Notes: generated by a model from the letters alone, not told the origin. A DNA stretch of 64,000 nt from Otis tarda (GCA_026413225.1 CM048557.1:43779371-43843370), one strand, 5' to 3'; positions 12,807 to 26,331 are shown, counted from the stretch's first letter. A program made the numbers and translations.

Positions 12807-13498
12807 GGCACCAGGCCAAGTGCAAGGTCCTGCACCTGGGTCCTGGCAATCCCAGGCACAAATACAGGCTGGGCAAAGAATGGATCGAGACCAGCCCTGA
12901 GGAGAAGGACTTGGGAGTGCTGGTGAACAAGAAGCTCAACATGAGCAGGCAATGTGCCCTTGCGGCCCAGAAGGCCAACTGCATCCTGGGCTGCATCAAG
13001 AGGAGTGTTGCCAGCAGGTTGAGGGAAGTGATTCTCCCCCTCTACTCTGCCCTGGTGAGACCCCACCTGGAGTATTGTGTCCAGTTCTGGAGCCCCCAAC
13101 ATCAGAAGGACATGGACCAGTTGAAGAAAGTCCAGAGGAGGGCCACAAAGATGATAAGAGGGCTGGAGCACCTTTCCTATGAAGACAGGCTGAGAGACTT
13201 GGGGCTGTTCAGCCTGGAGAAGAGGAGGCTCTGAGGAGACCTTATAGCGGTCTTCCAATACCTCAAGGGGGCCTACAAGAAAGATGGGGAGAGGCTGTTC
13301 AGTAGGGCCTGTTGTGATAGGATGAGGGGTACTGGTTTTAAAATAGAGGGGAGTAGATTTAGATTGGATAATAGGAAAAAAATTTTTACAATGAGAGTTG
13401 TAGAACACTGCAACAGGTTGCCCAGAGAGGTGGTGGACGCCCCATCCCTGGAAACGTTCAAGGCCAGGCTGGATGAGGCTCTGAGCAACCTGATCTAG
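12807..13498 (+). pseudogene. CR1 ORF2 remnant: thumb and C-terminal domain
   Basis: A third frame carries [37 protein letters not shown] and [20 protein letters not shown] up to a stop at 13232-13234 (TGA where related copies have CAG). Beyond it the nucleotide sequence still matches the terminal CR1 segment (GTTGCCCAGAGAGGTGGTGG) down to the normal end near AACCTGATCTAG. Non-functional. Confidence 0.9.
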
Positions 13499-13593
13499 TC
13501 AGGCATGTCCCTGCTCCTTGCAGGGAGGTTGGACTAGATGACCTTTGAAGGTCACTTCCAACCCTAACCATTCTATGATTCTATGATTCTATG

Positions 13594-16500
13594 TAATACC
13601 AATTTGTAATCTCCACATTCTTTCCCAAAATATCAACCTTTTAGTCTTCTCTAAGTTTTAATTAACCACATCTCCAAACAAGTTAGCATGCCTTCAAAGA
13701 CAGTTGTGGTGAGGTACATAAACAGTCAAGTAGCCTGCCTCTACATACATGCAGTAGCTAGCAAGCAGGTATGGCTAGAAGCCAAATTTTATTCTTCATG
13801 AAAAGTCTATACGATGAGTAGTAAGCAAAAGTAACTTTTTCACAACCTATGAACCTTGAGGGATTATCATTACACCTCAACTTTATTCTTCACAAAGTTC
13901 TTCTCTAGTATCATGCAGAGTATTTGACCCAAACGGTATAGTTGAAAGCTAGGCTTATTCATCACTTACTTCAAGAGGCATGCATCTTTCAGCTTTCATT
14001 TAAGAGACTGGATTTAAAACAGGAGTTAAATCTACTTCCATATATAACTAAAGGAGAAACATGGATAAACAAAATAAAATTAGGGGGAATTAAAAACCAT
14101 TTCAGTATGCTTACTTTTGTCACAAACTTCCTAAAGTTAAGAATGATTAAATAGTTATTAATGAGATAAGGAATTTTTCCTTCTTTTATACCATCAATAT
14201 AAATACATACTGAAGTATCTCAAGGTACGAATAATGAAATGACAGTACCAGTTCCAGCTCTGGTGAAGAAAGTAAAGAGAAATGGGCATAGCAATGCTGA
14301 ATGTGTAATATAGATACTGGTAATTTTCTATGCATTACTCCATGCTACACTGAAAATATGTCATCTTTGACTGGGACACTTCTGGGTCCCAAAAATTTCA
14401 AACTAGAATTCTGTAAAGAAAGGATTAAAAAGGTCAAAGAAAAGCTCGCCCACAGACAAGCCTAACAGCAGGAATTGAAATCTTACTAAAGATTACCATT
14501 ACAAAGCATTTATATAACGTAGAGTAAAACCTTGTTTTCCTTCTGAATCAATGAACATAAATCATTCTTCTGGGTAAAAATATACTAAATAACTAAATAA
14601 ACATATGTAAAAATTTTGTTAAAGTTATAACTGCAAAACATGGAACAACTAGAATTTAAGACCCCTAGGGCAGCCTGCTTTGGAAGAGCTGCTGAACTTA
14701 ACAATGCTATGAAAAAATGGAAGAGCAAAACATGTATTGTGAAGTCTCTTTGCGGTGAATCATCCAGTCACAAAGTGACTAGCTATCCTAGGGTAAGCTC
14801 TCTCTCATTTCCTTCACTAAATTTCAACGGCTTCAATTTCATGTTTGTATGAGAAGAAATATTTCAGAAATATCAAAGAAGAATAATTCCTGTTTGTTCA
14901 TGAATCATTTGTTCATGATCTATGAGTAATATTTTATACAAAATATATCCCAGAATAAAGTGTATATCCTGTAAAACACTACTTATGACTATGAACTTAT
15001 GTTTATATTTCAAATCACATGTAGTACACGGAAATACATGAAGCTTGTCAAAAATAATAGCTAATTTGCCATCAAGGGAAAGCTCAGTTTAGATGGCCAC
15101 TGACTGAAGAGCGATATAACTGATCACAAATAAAAGCAAAAATTTCAGAATTATATAATGATGAGATGTAGGTTTGAACAATTGTTGTACCTTAGCATAT
15201 CAAATTGTGTCCATTTTAGTTTTGCAAAGTGGCTTTCTAGCACTGTCTTTGCTTATCTGTATTTGAATAATTTTCCTGAAAAAGTTGTGGTTCCCATCAA
15301 TATAGCTGGAACAGTTTTTTTCCAGCCTCTCCACTAGTTGCCGCAAGTTGTACTAGTTCAGTTTACTAGTTGTAAACTGAACAATCCCTAATTTTTCCAT
15401 TGGCTGTGAAACAGCTCCATGGCTGACAAGGCTTTATAAAATTTTAATGAAAACTTAAACTATCTTTAGTTCCCTATATATAATACAATCCAAAAATATA
15501 GGTAAGCTACTGTTGTACAAATGTCACAAGTCCATTCCAGAAACCTACTGAAAAATTTTATTAAAACAGGCTCTTTTTACTGTTTAACAATGAATACTAC
15601 TTAAAAGTATACTTAAGACAATGGTTTTTCCCATTTCAGTTCCTATAATTTAGGCTTAAATTACATTTTCTTCATCCCTCTTAATCTTTAATATTGAAAA
15701 TTAAATTTAATGGGATTTTTCCACTATACTAGAAAAAACAGTGACAAAAGTATCAAGTATAGCTGTACCAAACCCAGTTTCACAACAGAAAACCTTCATC
15801 TTTTAGAGAACCAAAATTAGCTATTTCACAAATGTAGCTCCTTGTAGTAAATATTTCACTTAATTGAAAAACCCAAACATGAAGGCTGTAGAAGTTTAGC
15901 TTTTCATTCAGTGTTTGAATATTCCTAATATTTTCAGATACATTGTTTTTGGGGTTTTTTTTTGCGTGTACCAGGAGTTATAACATTACACGATGACAAA
16001 AGAATACATTACTGTTTGAATTAGGTTGATCTAGATTTGGGTTTTTGTTAAAAATTTTGTACTTATCATTTGCAGACAGTGCTCATCAATTTCATAGTAC
16101 TTTACACAGGTAACTAGAAATTAAATAATTTTGCAGGACAAAAAAAAAATCTCATCTTTGATTTGTTGCAGTCCAAAACTGAAACTTGTAAACACTTTCT
16201 TTTTTTTTCTACAATGCAAACAGAATCAAATTCCAAATGACGTCTCAAGAAGAATATATTCAAACCTTGTGTATCAAAGTAAAGTAGTATTGCAGTAGGC
16301 ACAGAGCTGTAAAGAAATCTAAAACTGTATGCATCTTTCTTTGTCTTCTCCAATGTCCCATCAATACCAAAGACACTTACTACAGGATTACAACACCAAT
16401 ATTAATCCCAATTTCAAGATGAGGCCCTAAACAAGTGCTTTATATAAAAAGATAATCAGGACTCGATTCCCTGCTTATTAAAATGGCAGCAGCTTCCTAG

Positions 16501-19251
16501 CATTTCCGAGAAGTCCATTAATGTATACCAGTAAGGAACCAGACTCTTGGTGCCAAGGGTACTAAAACACAACGACTGATTATCAAGTTATCTGTAGCTA
16601 GAATAAAAAAAAAACCTAAAATATTTTCTTGAATGTGACCTGTATACACAATGCTGTCAAATATTCTAGGGTCTTCTACTGTATGCATTTTTTGTTGAAT
16701 TCTATGTTGTGGCAACAGGTGATGACAGCACCACTATTTTGTGTTATTTCAGCAGTCACTGGTCTTCCCAGTATTTTTCACCACTCCCATTTGCTGGCAG
16801 TATATCATGGCAAAGTTTCAAGAGAAATCTACTATGAAGCTGTGTGTTAACTGGGAAATGTCAACATGCAAAGTCACGTCTAGAATTTACCTGTCTTTAA
16901 CATTTTCAGGCACCCACACCCACTCTTCTCTCCGAAACTTAATTACTTCAGCAGCTAGCCAGCATTAAAAAAAACCAAAACAAAACACCAAAGAAGAAAA
17001 AGAAGGGGGAGAGGTGTAGCAGTATTTAACACAAAGATAGAGCAATAATCCTCCAACAGAGGGACAGAGGCTGGTAACGCTGAACTTGCAAAGAGACCAG
17101 TATCTTAAAAACGCAAATACCACCAGTGAAGAAGCAATAATTTTCCACTGGAATTATGAGACTTACCACTACCAACTGTATTGATAGATATTTTCAACTT
17201 CTTCCTTCGAGAAAATATCTTGTTTTTATCGGTCACATAGCAAACGCCCTTGTTCTGGTATGCTGAAATTAATTATGAATTCCTAAGGATCCTTTCTCAT
17301 GGAAGATGTATTTCCTCCACAAAGTTTTATAAAATAAGGGCTTTTTTTTCAGACCAAAATGAATCCACAAAACAAGTGAGGATTCTATAACCCCTTGTTT
17401 ATTTCTTTAACACAAGCTCTGATCACCGACAAGTGGCCAGTTACATGTCAAGTAAAAAAAGATAACTATAAGTCTCAACATAGCTATGGTATTTTCAGAG
17501 GAACTTCATGACCTGTAGACAATGCCTCTGCCAGAGTGTAGTGGGCCACACTACTGTTGATTCTAATAGGGAAGCTCTAGATCCCCTAGTCATGTCCATC
17601 CTTTCCCTGCAAAAATATGTGTACCAGAGCCAGGTCAGGTAATGCAATTGACATCTGACAAGTATTCTACAGATCCAAGTTTTGGGCATCCAAACAGTGG
17701 ATAACCTGAAACCCGGACTGCAAAGTCAATGCTTCAATGTCCAAATCTCTCTTCTCCCCCCACATCTTGAGCTAGACAGTACAATCCACCCTCTTCACAT
17801 AATCATTAAAACATCCCAGGAAAATTAGAGTTCCTGTATACTGGTAAGTTCAAGTATTGTCCTGTTCTCAAGCTGTGAAAGTTAGGAACAGGTAGACATG
17901 CAAAATCCACCCTGTGAGGATCAGAATCAGCTTGAGTGTTTGCAGGAGGCAAATGATGATGTATGCTTCCACACTGAAAGCAAAAATTTCCAGCAAAGTT
18001 CCTAAAGATGCAGTATTTGCATTTTACATTATCATTAGAGGATTTTGACTAAAAGATTCAACTAATCCATTCAATTCCTTTTTGCTCCCTGTTACGTCTA
18101 TATTTGCAATTAATTAAGCACAACAGAAATACGTGACAAGATTGAGCAATTAGTGCTGGGGCCCCAAAACACCTACATTACACACACTCTTAAAACCAGA
18201 TTTTGGCCTGTCTTCTGGTTTGATTTGGATTCCTTTTCCTTGTTAGGATTCGGAGAGTGCTTGGTGAACTGAGAGCAAAGCAACTAGCTTTGGTTCACTG
18301 AAAATGGAGGGTAAAGGATTTTTTGTGAAACGAAGAAAAATACATTTATTTGTTTTCCCAAACTGCCAGTGAACATACCCTGCTTTAGAGCTAATTCTCT
18401 GGTGAGTTCTGATGTGTTACCAAAGAAAAAGAGGAGGCAATCTGGCTTTTGAGCTACTGTGATCTCATCTACTGGTGTTACTTCACACTTCTGGCAGTAG
18501 GACAGAAGGGTGGATTCAGGATGGGTTGCTGTATGATACTAGTACGTGATTAGAGACTAGTTCCATAATGCAGTGGAGCTTTGCTGTGTCAGGAAGTCAC
18601 TGTTATCTTCTGTTTCTGAAATTTTCTCAGAGTTCCGTGTTTTCACAGTTCTCTGCACCTTCTGGCACTCAACCATGTAAGGTATTGGCAATATGTAGAT
18701 TTGGAAGTCCAAAGGCTGGCCACCCTTTACATGAAATGGGAGAAGGAAAAGCTAATTTATCTCAGTAAGAGGTTGTAACAGGAGGAAGACATGGGAAAAC
18801 TCTGGGACTGGAAGAAAGAAAACGAAATTTAGCAATGTCAGTGTTTGTATATGAAATTACACAGAAGATCTTACACAGAAATCAATGGTGCAGATTTGGT
18901 CAAAAGCCACATATAAAGCTGAATACAGTGAACGGGGGCAAACACCAACACTTAGGCTAAAGAGAGACTCCTAGTACCCAATTCACATTCAGCTGTGTGG
19001 AAACTGGGAGCTTTCTGCTGATGAAGACAGCATCAGGACAGCACACTTAGAAATAATCTTAACTCAAATAGACATTTGCTCATTGCCTGTCCTTCAGCAC
19101 AGACGTGAACCTGCAACACTGAAAATTTAGTCTGTAACACAGTTACTGCAACTACTGATGACAACTACTAGTGATACAAATTTTAAGTTATGCTCTTTCC
19201 TTCAACATGTGCTTTTTTACACCACTACACAACTTATTTCTGTTAGGCATG
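13594..19251. other. Unique intronic sequence
   Basis: AT-rich DNA without a recognisable gene or repeat family. It contains a 10-bp-arm inverted repeat at 15356-15382 and a purine-rich A/G tract near 16965-17015. The small open frames have no known domains. Confidence 0.6.
15356..15382. repeat. Short perfect inverted repeat (10-bp arms, 7-nt loop)
   Basis: GTTCAGTTTA and TAAACTGAAC flank the 7-nt spacer CTAGTTG. There is no terminator context in this eukaryotic intron and no function is implied. Confidence 0.85.
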
Positions 19252-19620
19252 AAATCATAGCATCATTTAGTTTGGAAGGGACCTCTAGAGGTCATTTAGT
19301 TCAACATTAGAAAACCCTAGACCGCTCCACCCAGGTTGGCACCATCCACAAACTTGCTAAGAATGGCCTCCATCCCATCATCCAGTTTGAAGATCCCTGC
19401 TCCCAATATCTATTCCCGAGCAACATCACTGGTTAGTGGCTGCCAGCTGGACTTTGCATCACTGACCACAACTCCTCAGTAATTTTCCACTTACCCTATT
19501 GACCACCTATCTGGCCCATATTTCACCAATATGGTGAAAGTGAGTCTACAGGAGACTGTGTTAAATGACTTACTAAAGCTGAAGTGTACAACATCCACTG
19601 CCCTCCCCTTTTTTACAGAG
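19252..19620 (-). mobile_element. CR1 LINE, old and internally deleted
   Basis: The left end (AATCATAG..., then TTTGGAAGGGACCTCTAGAGG) is the reverse complement of a CR1 3' UTR. From about 19335 the sequence jumps to the reverse transcriptase region (CCACAAACTTGCTAAG, then CATCACTGGTTAGTGGCTGC, then ACAACATCCACTGCCCTCCC), equivalent to about 41630-41935 of the copy at 40733-42408. Roughly 0.8 kb that lies between these parts in that copy is absent. Highly diverged, no coding potential. Confidence 0.85.
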
Positions 19621-20584
19621 CAAGGCATCTCATTATAGAATGATTAAATAATGTAAACATTGTGAGACTAAAGACTTAGACAAGGGTTATGTAAATTCCT
19701 TTGAGAACAGTTATTATCCTGTTATCAGTGGGAACAGTCTTACTGTCACTTGCTTAAATAAAATGAGGCCTTCAATATGTGTTTGCTACTATTCTTATTT
19801 TATATGTGATTTTGGTTCTAAACGTAAGATAATATTTAAAGTGCTCTTTAAAATCAACCAAAGAGTCATTTAGTGAAATGTAATTAATATAATTTGGGGA
19901 TACATAGGCTGTTCTACTTTCATCAACCTTAGTGTCACAACACACTTTAAAAAAATGCTTTTAACAGCCTCACTGTAACAGAACAAATCTCACATTTTAA
20001 TGAGGGCAAACACACTATTTAAAGCTATGAGTCCCTTTTGGTTTTAGTTCCCAAATTCCTCTTTTCAGTGTATGCAATCTACGTTCAGCATTCTTCAGCC
20101 TCCATTTTCATCTGTATCTGGCATAATAGATCCAGGTAAAGAGAAATAACAAGTTAAAAATGCATGAACATCCTGTGAGACTTGAAAAACCTGGAAATCC
20201 TAGTTGGAAACCTTGGCATAGCAGATAGAGAGAACACTCAGTTTCTAATATCTAATAGTTTTGATATTCCTTCTATTCCACACTTGGAACTCAATGCAGC
20301 AGATACTTTAAGTAACAACATATTTCATTTGTAGGTTACATAATTCCATCTTGGATAGCTTATCAGTACAAAATGAGCCTGTTCATTTGGAGTGAATTCT
20401 GAGAACTCATTCTTGCACAAAGCATTAAAGTAATTTAGAAGACGACCACCTCCAGGAGCCTTGCACTCTGGAGCTGTTCCAGTAGGAAGGTCTGTGAGAA
20501 AGCAGTCCTGCACTACTGAGTTGTAGGAGAGCACTGAAACTTGACACTTAGACTGGAGACCATGTAATCTGTGTAGTTAATGCA

Positions 20585-20628
20585 TGTACCTATGCATGTA
20601 CTATTTTTATGGTATATGCATAGGTACA
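20585..20628. repeat. Near-perfect hairpin, 20-bp stem with 4-nt loop
   Basis: The outer arms TGTACCTATGCAT (20585-20597) and ATGCATAGGTACA (20616-20628) are exact reverse complements. The inner part continues GTACTAT / ATGGTAT with two G-U type pairs, closing on a TTTT loop at 20605-20608. The whole is about 44 nt, shorter than a normal pre-miRNA. Pairing becomes patchy outside 20585-20628. Confidence 0.85.
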
Positions 20629-23454
20629 GGAATAAACACTGTGTGTAAGTGTAGATGTGTAAGTTGCAGGGTCATCAATTTATAAATTATTAGACTGCAA
20701 CTTTTATTTGTTTTCCTACCATGAGATCCAGTGATGAAAACTTCACTGTTTTCCTCAAAAATAATGGCTGATACCTTTGCACCTGACTATTTATAATCAT
20801 TGTACAAGCCTGTACTGGGAAAAAATTCAATTTCTGACTATAAATGCAGGGAAAAAAATAGGTTTTTTTTTTTTGTGAAATGGAAAATTGTTCTGAGAAA
20901 AATGACACAGCCTTCTGAACAATTAGTTTGCTTTAAACAATAGCATTCATCCACTTGATTAGGTATTAAAGTATTCCTTTTTTAAAAAAATCAAGCAAGC
21001 CTCTCTTGTAATTTTTGAAAGTAATACACATTTTGAAAGAGTAAAAGAAGTTTAAAGTATTGGGAACAACAAAATCTTTTCTAACTTAAGTACAGTGTGT
21101 TTTCCAATGTTCAACATTCTCAAGTGCTATCACAACTACATATATTTTTTTTCCTCTCTCGCAAACTAAATTATCAGGACATTTTCTCGTTAAACAGTTT
21201 TTGAATACTGATTTGCTATGGCCATCACCATGTTTCAAAATCAAAGTCCAGCTGATAAGGTTTGCATCTCTGTAGATCAATGTTGAATCTGTGCTATATA
21301 ACAGACTTGTGCAGAGAACATAAACATTAATGAAAACAGTACTCCTGACTGAACATCAGATGAAGTCATACCAGCAGATATCCAAGGAATCTGACAATAC
21401 ATACATTATACAATGGCAACAAAAAGTCTAAAACTTAATTAACCAGGTTAACGCATGATGACTGCAGAATTCAGAAGGCTACAGCTATACTCAAACTTTG
21501 CACACGTGGCACCATCACTGTATTATAACTGCTTATTCTTTTCCTTTTCCTTACTTTTTAATTTTTCACTGCCATCCACCTGTTGTATCTTGCCATTTTT
21601 GTAAACAGTAAATCAGACTGCATCTGTATATGTACAGCCTAGCACTAGGAACCACAATAACTCACAGACGTCTTGATTTACTAATGCTGTTACTTCTGAA
21701 TAAACAGTATTTTCCAGTTTTACATCTTATGCCTTACTGTTTTCTTTTAACTTAAATCATATTTGTTTTCAGTTGAAGGCACTTTTTTTTTTCTCAATGC
21801 ATTAGAAAATACATTTTGTTTTCTCCAAAAGCACAAATAAATATTTAAGACATGCATATTCCTGTTGTTCCCCGAAGATCTCATTTCTAAACTCATGTGA
21901 CAGTGTCATTTATTAGCTTGCTCTAGGGTGTTACATTTCTACATATTTTACTTATACTGGCGCTCAGCCAACATGGACTGTTCAACTCTAGAAGGCCCAT
22001 ACATTTTTATATTTTTTGAAACTACCATGACAGCCATTCTGAAGAGCAGCTCTCTCACCTGGTATGTTATAAATGTAAAACCAGGAACATTTATGCTGTT
22101 CTCTCTCTATTTAGTGCTGAAAATGAAACTATTTTTTCAGGTGCACCAAGAACCATATGAAATCTCCCTCATGTGTAGAGGTTTTGTAGCTATATTTTTA
22201 ATGGAACAGATCCATTAAACTTATCTAGAACATTTATGCAATAAATAAATGCATAAAGAACAAGCTTTGAAAATCAAAGACTATGTATATTGCTGGACAA
22301 AAACTGTAGCTGTGACAAATGCTGGGTAGCACTCATATCTCTCTTAACTTAAGAAGAAAACGAATCGTAACACAGTAAGAGAGGCCCTTTGTACAGACAG
22401 AACAAGTTTTCTTCCAACATATGAATGGATGAAAATTGACTCTGATGCAAACTGAGGGAATCTTAAACAGGGAACAGCATCATGTATCTGTAAAACTAGC
22501 AAAACATTCATTGTTTTGTTTTCACACATTTATGTAAGAACTATTCACTTCAATATGTATTGCCCAACTAAATTATTAGACTGTCTGTGGAAGCTGAGCA
22601 TGAGAATCACTTTGATTTGAACAATTAGCTAAAGCACTTTAACATTACTATGCAAAAATTTTTATATAGTTAAGGAATCACTATCACCTGTAATTTTAGC
22701 TTGAGAAAATACCAATAGCTTTTTGCTACTGAGTTTTTACCTGCATAAGCTTCACCAGTACCAGTTAGCATTCTGCATCTTCTCAGTTCACAACCCATGA
22801 ATCATGACTGAAAAATCAGCCAAATCAATGGGAATCAATACTAATAGATACCAAGTGCCACACATTAATCTACATCTGCTTTACCAATCTGAACCGCAGA
22901 CACTCTCCATCTCCCATGACCCTTCATCAAATAATTTTTTTTTGCTGCCACTCATGAACACCCTGAAAAGGGAGGGAGGGAAACTAAAGCTTTGATTTAA
23001 TGAATAATTATCCCACTGGGATTTGTAAAGTGTAATGGTGTAAAATGCTTTTCTACCGAAAACTTTTCTATCAGTTCTCCACCGACTGCTCCGATAAGTT
23101 TGTCTTGCCCTGATGTTTTCTTTCTTACTGTTTCCGAGTCCTTTAATGCCAGGTTAAACTTCTACTGGTACTCAGTCTTATCACTTGAATAAAGTTTTAA
23201 AATCCATTTGCTGTGTGTTAATTGCTTATATTACTCAAGAAGCTAGGGACAAAGGAGATTAGAAGAAACCAACTCTCATTTTGTGATCTACGTCTGTGCA
23301 TACTCTCAGGCACTGATCTCCTGAAAATCTGACACAACTCCAGGTGTTCGGTTTTCCTAAATATGTGGTCCATTAAATTTATGCAAATACCCAGAAAACA
23401 AATGAATAAAAAATTTTTCGGGAAAAGGCTGTAATCTATCTGAGCGAGAAAACA

Positions 23455-23690
23455 ATTTTATATACTATAAAAATAACTGAAAATTTGTACATACACACAT
23501 AAATATGTACCTATACACATATATATAGTTTAAAAATAATTTCTTTCCTCTTTCAACATTTAAATTAGAGAATTAGTAATTAATCAGAGAATTAGTATCT
23601 GTTTTTTCTTCCATTAAATTAGGTAAATATTAATTAAAGTTCAGAATTAAACTTTTTAATTTAGGTCACTAATTGCAGGTTCACTAAAAA
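23455..23690. repeat. AT-rich low-complexity segment
   Basis: Runs of TATA and TAATTA words, including two copies of AGAGAATTAGTA 19 bp apart (23567-23578 and 23586-23597). No gene or transposon recognised. Confidence 0.6.
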
Positions 23691-24469
23691 TGCTCCTGAC
23701 TGAAGATAATTCTTCCGTCACTATTTGGATATCAACGTGGATTATGATCAGCAAGAATCCTGACATACAAGTATCTTACAGGACAAGACTTTTAAATTTT
23801 TTTAATAATTTCTATTTCTAAGAGGAATTTAAAATAAAATGCAGTTGAGGGCACAGTTCATTATGATTACTGCTATTCCATAAACAAGTTGCATCATTTG
23901 TTGAACTAAAAGATTGCCATACAGCAGGTGTAGATTTAGAGGCTATTTCACAACACCGGTTGGTGAGCACTGTAAAATTAAAAAATTAAAATATTTATGG
24001 AGTTAGACATAACTGGAGAAATCCTCACAGGTATTTTTCTTGGTTGGTTAGAATTGTTCTCTTTCCCTTATGTCTGCCTGACTTTGCTATGCCTGTTCTC
24101 TATGCTTTTCTCCTACTTGTCACTTCTGTGTTTGAGTACATCATGTTTCTTTAACCAAGTGACAGCTCAAGGGTGGAATACAATACCGATGTAAAAAAAT
24201 CAAATTTGGTAAGGTACAAATGCATGTAACTCTTACTGGAACCTGTTCTACAACATAAAAATCTAAAAATGGGCACAATTCACAGGCATTACATTTGTCC
24301 TTCAAACCTAAACTGCTCAAATCAGTAAAAAGAATGTTGTGTCCACATTACCAAACAATTTCCAGAACAGCACAATACATAGCTAAGGAATAAAGTGGCA
24401 TATTTGAAAACAAGTTATGTCTGAGAGCACAATGGAATCAAAAGGAGAGGATTTAAACATTTTTACAGA

Positions 24470-24575
24470 TTAGTTATATATTTATGTAAGTATATATTAC
24501 TTATAGTTTTATATATAAAATATGTAGTCAAAATTATAGCTATATTTCATGTAGTCATATATATTTCTTCTATTG
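24470..24575. repeat. AT-rich low-complexity segment
   Basis: Nearly pure A/T with repeated TATATAT words. Reported only to account for the stretch. Confidence 0.6.
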
Positions 24576-25074
24576 TTCTACTTTTGCTATCATCAACACA
24601 AGTAAGTTATACATTCAGAAAGTTCAAAATTACATATGGTCGTGGCACTTCTGTGTGAAAGGGAAGGCAGTAGACTCCACAAGCCTCATGAAAAATTAAA
24701 GTACGATCACAAGACTGGATTGCAGCATTATCTTTCTTCAACACACGCTATTCCTTTATCCAAATTCATATATCCTGAACGATGGATAGTGCTGTTAGTG
24801 ACAGAAAAGATGCTATTCCTTTGCACAACCAGTGAAGTATTTTGCTTACAGTGTTGGCTAGTGTTCCTTCCTTTAGCTTCTGCACATTTTAGTATTTTAT
24901 GAACAGGTGAAAAGTCAAATCAAATATATTTCTAAGTCACATTGCTTGATTATTTTGAGATTGATGTACAAAACAAGAATTACCCCTACTGCTTACTAAG
25001 CAAAGCTTGCGTACATTCAACAGTACTGAGCTGTAAGAACAGTTACAGAAAACACGTACAGTCTTGTACATGAA

Positions 25075-25510
25075 CAGCACAGGAGAGAGATGGACAAACT
25101 GGAGTGAGGACAACAAAGGGCCCCAAAGGTTATTAAGGGACTGGAACTTCTGATGGATATACAAGAAGAGGCTAAGAGAGCTGGCATTGTGTACCTTGGA
25201 GAAGAGAAGGCTTAACAATGTGTATAAATATCTCATGGGGCAGGAGGTGCTATTTTTTAGTGGTGCCCAGCTGACAGGACAAGAAGTAAGGGGAAAAAAT
25301 TGAAATACAGGAAATTCTGTTTCAACATAAGAGTATTCTGAAAGGGTGTGACTAAGTAGGTTGCCCAGAGAAGTTGTGGAGTCACCATCCCTGGAGATAT
25401 TCAAAACCTAACTGGGCATGGCCGTGAGCAATCTATTCCAGAAGACCCTGCTTCAAGCAGGAGGTTGGACTAGAGAGTGTCCAGAGATCCCTTCTAGCCT
25501 CAGCTATTCC
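25075..25510 (+). mobile_element. CR1 LINE, old diverged 3' fragment
   Basis: Recognisable CR1 C-terminal and 3' UTR words: GGCTAAGAGAGCTGGCATTG, CTTGGAGAAGAGAAGGCT, GGTTGCCCAGAGAAGTTGTG, CATCCCTGGAGATATTCAAA and AGGAGGTTGGACTAGAGAG. Many substitutions and indels and no intact frame, so this is older than the copies at 2575, 11262 and 40733. The 155-codon minus-strand frame at 24937-25404 is largely an antisense shadow of this fragment. Confidence 0.88.
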
Positions 25511-26079
25511 AAACACACCCTGAACTCCATGGCCAATTTGAACTATATTTAGCAGAGGGAGAGATATATTAAGGATACAGGATTCTTCTTTTTTTTTTAA
25601 TCTTCTGGGAAATCAAGCTAGACACTAGTCTAATAGTATTATCAGCTTTTAATAAAAGAGAAACATGATTAGGAATTGTATTTGACAGCAGACACATATC
25701 TAGTTGCAGGTGTTATTTACTAGTCTATTTATACAGTCATTGCACCAAACTAGCCACAGCTCATGCTGCCTTTGCCCAACTGTAAGAGCACAGGGTAAAA
25801 GCCAGCAAGATTGCAGGATGGTATTAGGGAGGAACTCAGGAAGCATAGACAGAGCATCTCAAGGCATGAATAAAACAAGACTGAAGAATCTAATGTTCAG
25901 CTAATTAATACAGTTCAAAAAATTACTTCAAATGAGATTAAGAAAAATAAATACTACTTTTGTGTTAATTTTTGGTAGTTGAAATAGGAGAAAAGATCTT
26001 GTCTTTTGGCCTGTGCTGCAAAAATATGACTGCAGTATTTTAACATTACCTGTTAGTAGTAAGAAGCTATTCAGCTAAG

Positions 26080-26331
26080 GGATGGCAGATGGTGCAATGG
26101 CTTACATACAGAGCAGAGGCGCGTGCATCTTGGAAGTCTCTGAAGTACTGTAGATAACATTGCATGTAGATTCTGTGCCCCAGCATTCTGCTGCAAAACA
26201 GGGCCAACAATATTTCTTGTCCTCCTGGTGATGCCAGGAGGATAAATGCACTCAACAGTATGAGGTTCTGAGCCATTCTGACAATGGAGAATGTGTGGCA
26301 GCTGAAAAAACTGTAAAGTCATCTGCCATCC
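26080..26331. repeat. 12-bp inverted repeat bounding about 250 bp
   Basis: GGATGGCAGATG at 26080-26091 is inverted at 26320-26331. Inside, CCTCCTGG and CCAGGAGG (26221-26241) form an 8-bp hairpin. It could be a small inverted-repeat element, but I see no target-site duplication, and 12-bp inverted repeats this far apart are expected about once by chance in 64 kb. Confidence 0.4.

Larger units (their letters stand above)
11262..13593 (+). mobile_element. CR1 LINE, long 5'-truncated copy (endonuclease end to 3' tail)
   Basis: A 2.3-kb CR1 insertion. It starts within the endonuclease domain, continues through the complete reverse transcriptase region and the C-terminal domain, and ends in the CR1 3' UTR (GGTTGGACTAGATGACCTTT) with a tail of ATTCTATG-type units at 13571-13593. 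ORF1 and most of the endonuclease are missing. Several frameshifts and stops make it inactive. It belongs to a similar subfamily to the copy at 40733-42408, judged from near-identical protein segments. Confidence 0.96.
19621..25074. other. Unique intronic sequence
   Basis: AT-rich and without recognisable genes. Holds the hairpin at 20585-20628 and AT-rich low-complexity stretches around 23455-23690 and 24470-24575. The minus-strand 69-codon frame at 20325-20534 is open but unrecognised and has no clear splice sites. Confidence 0.6.

Noticed and set aside
12611..13408. Minus-strand open frame of 265 codons
   Set aside because: Antisense shadow of the CR1 ORF2 C-terminal region at 11262-13593.
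22700..22790. Minus-strand exon-like segment ending TATGCAG before GTAAAAA
   Set aside because: The acceptor side has no pyrimidine tract and the translation has no carrier homology.
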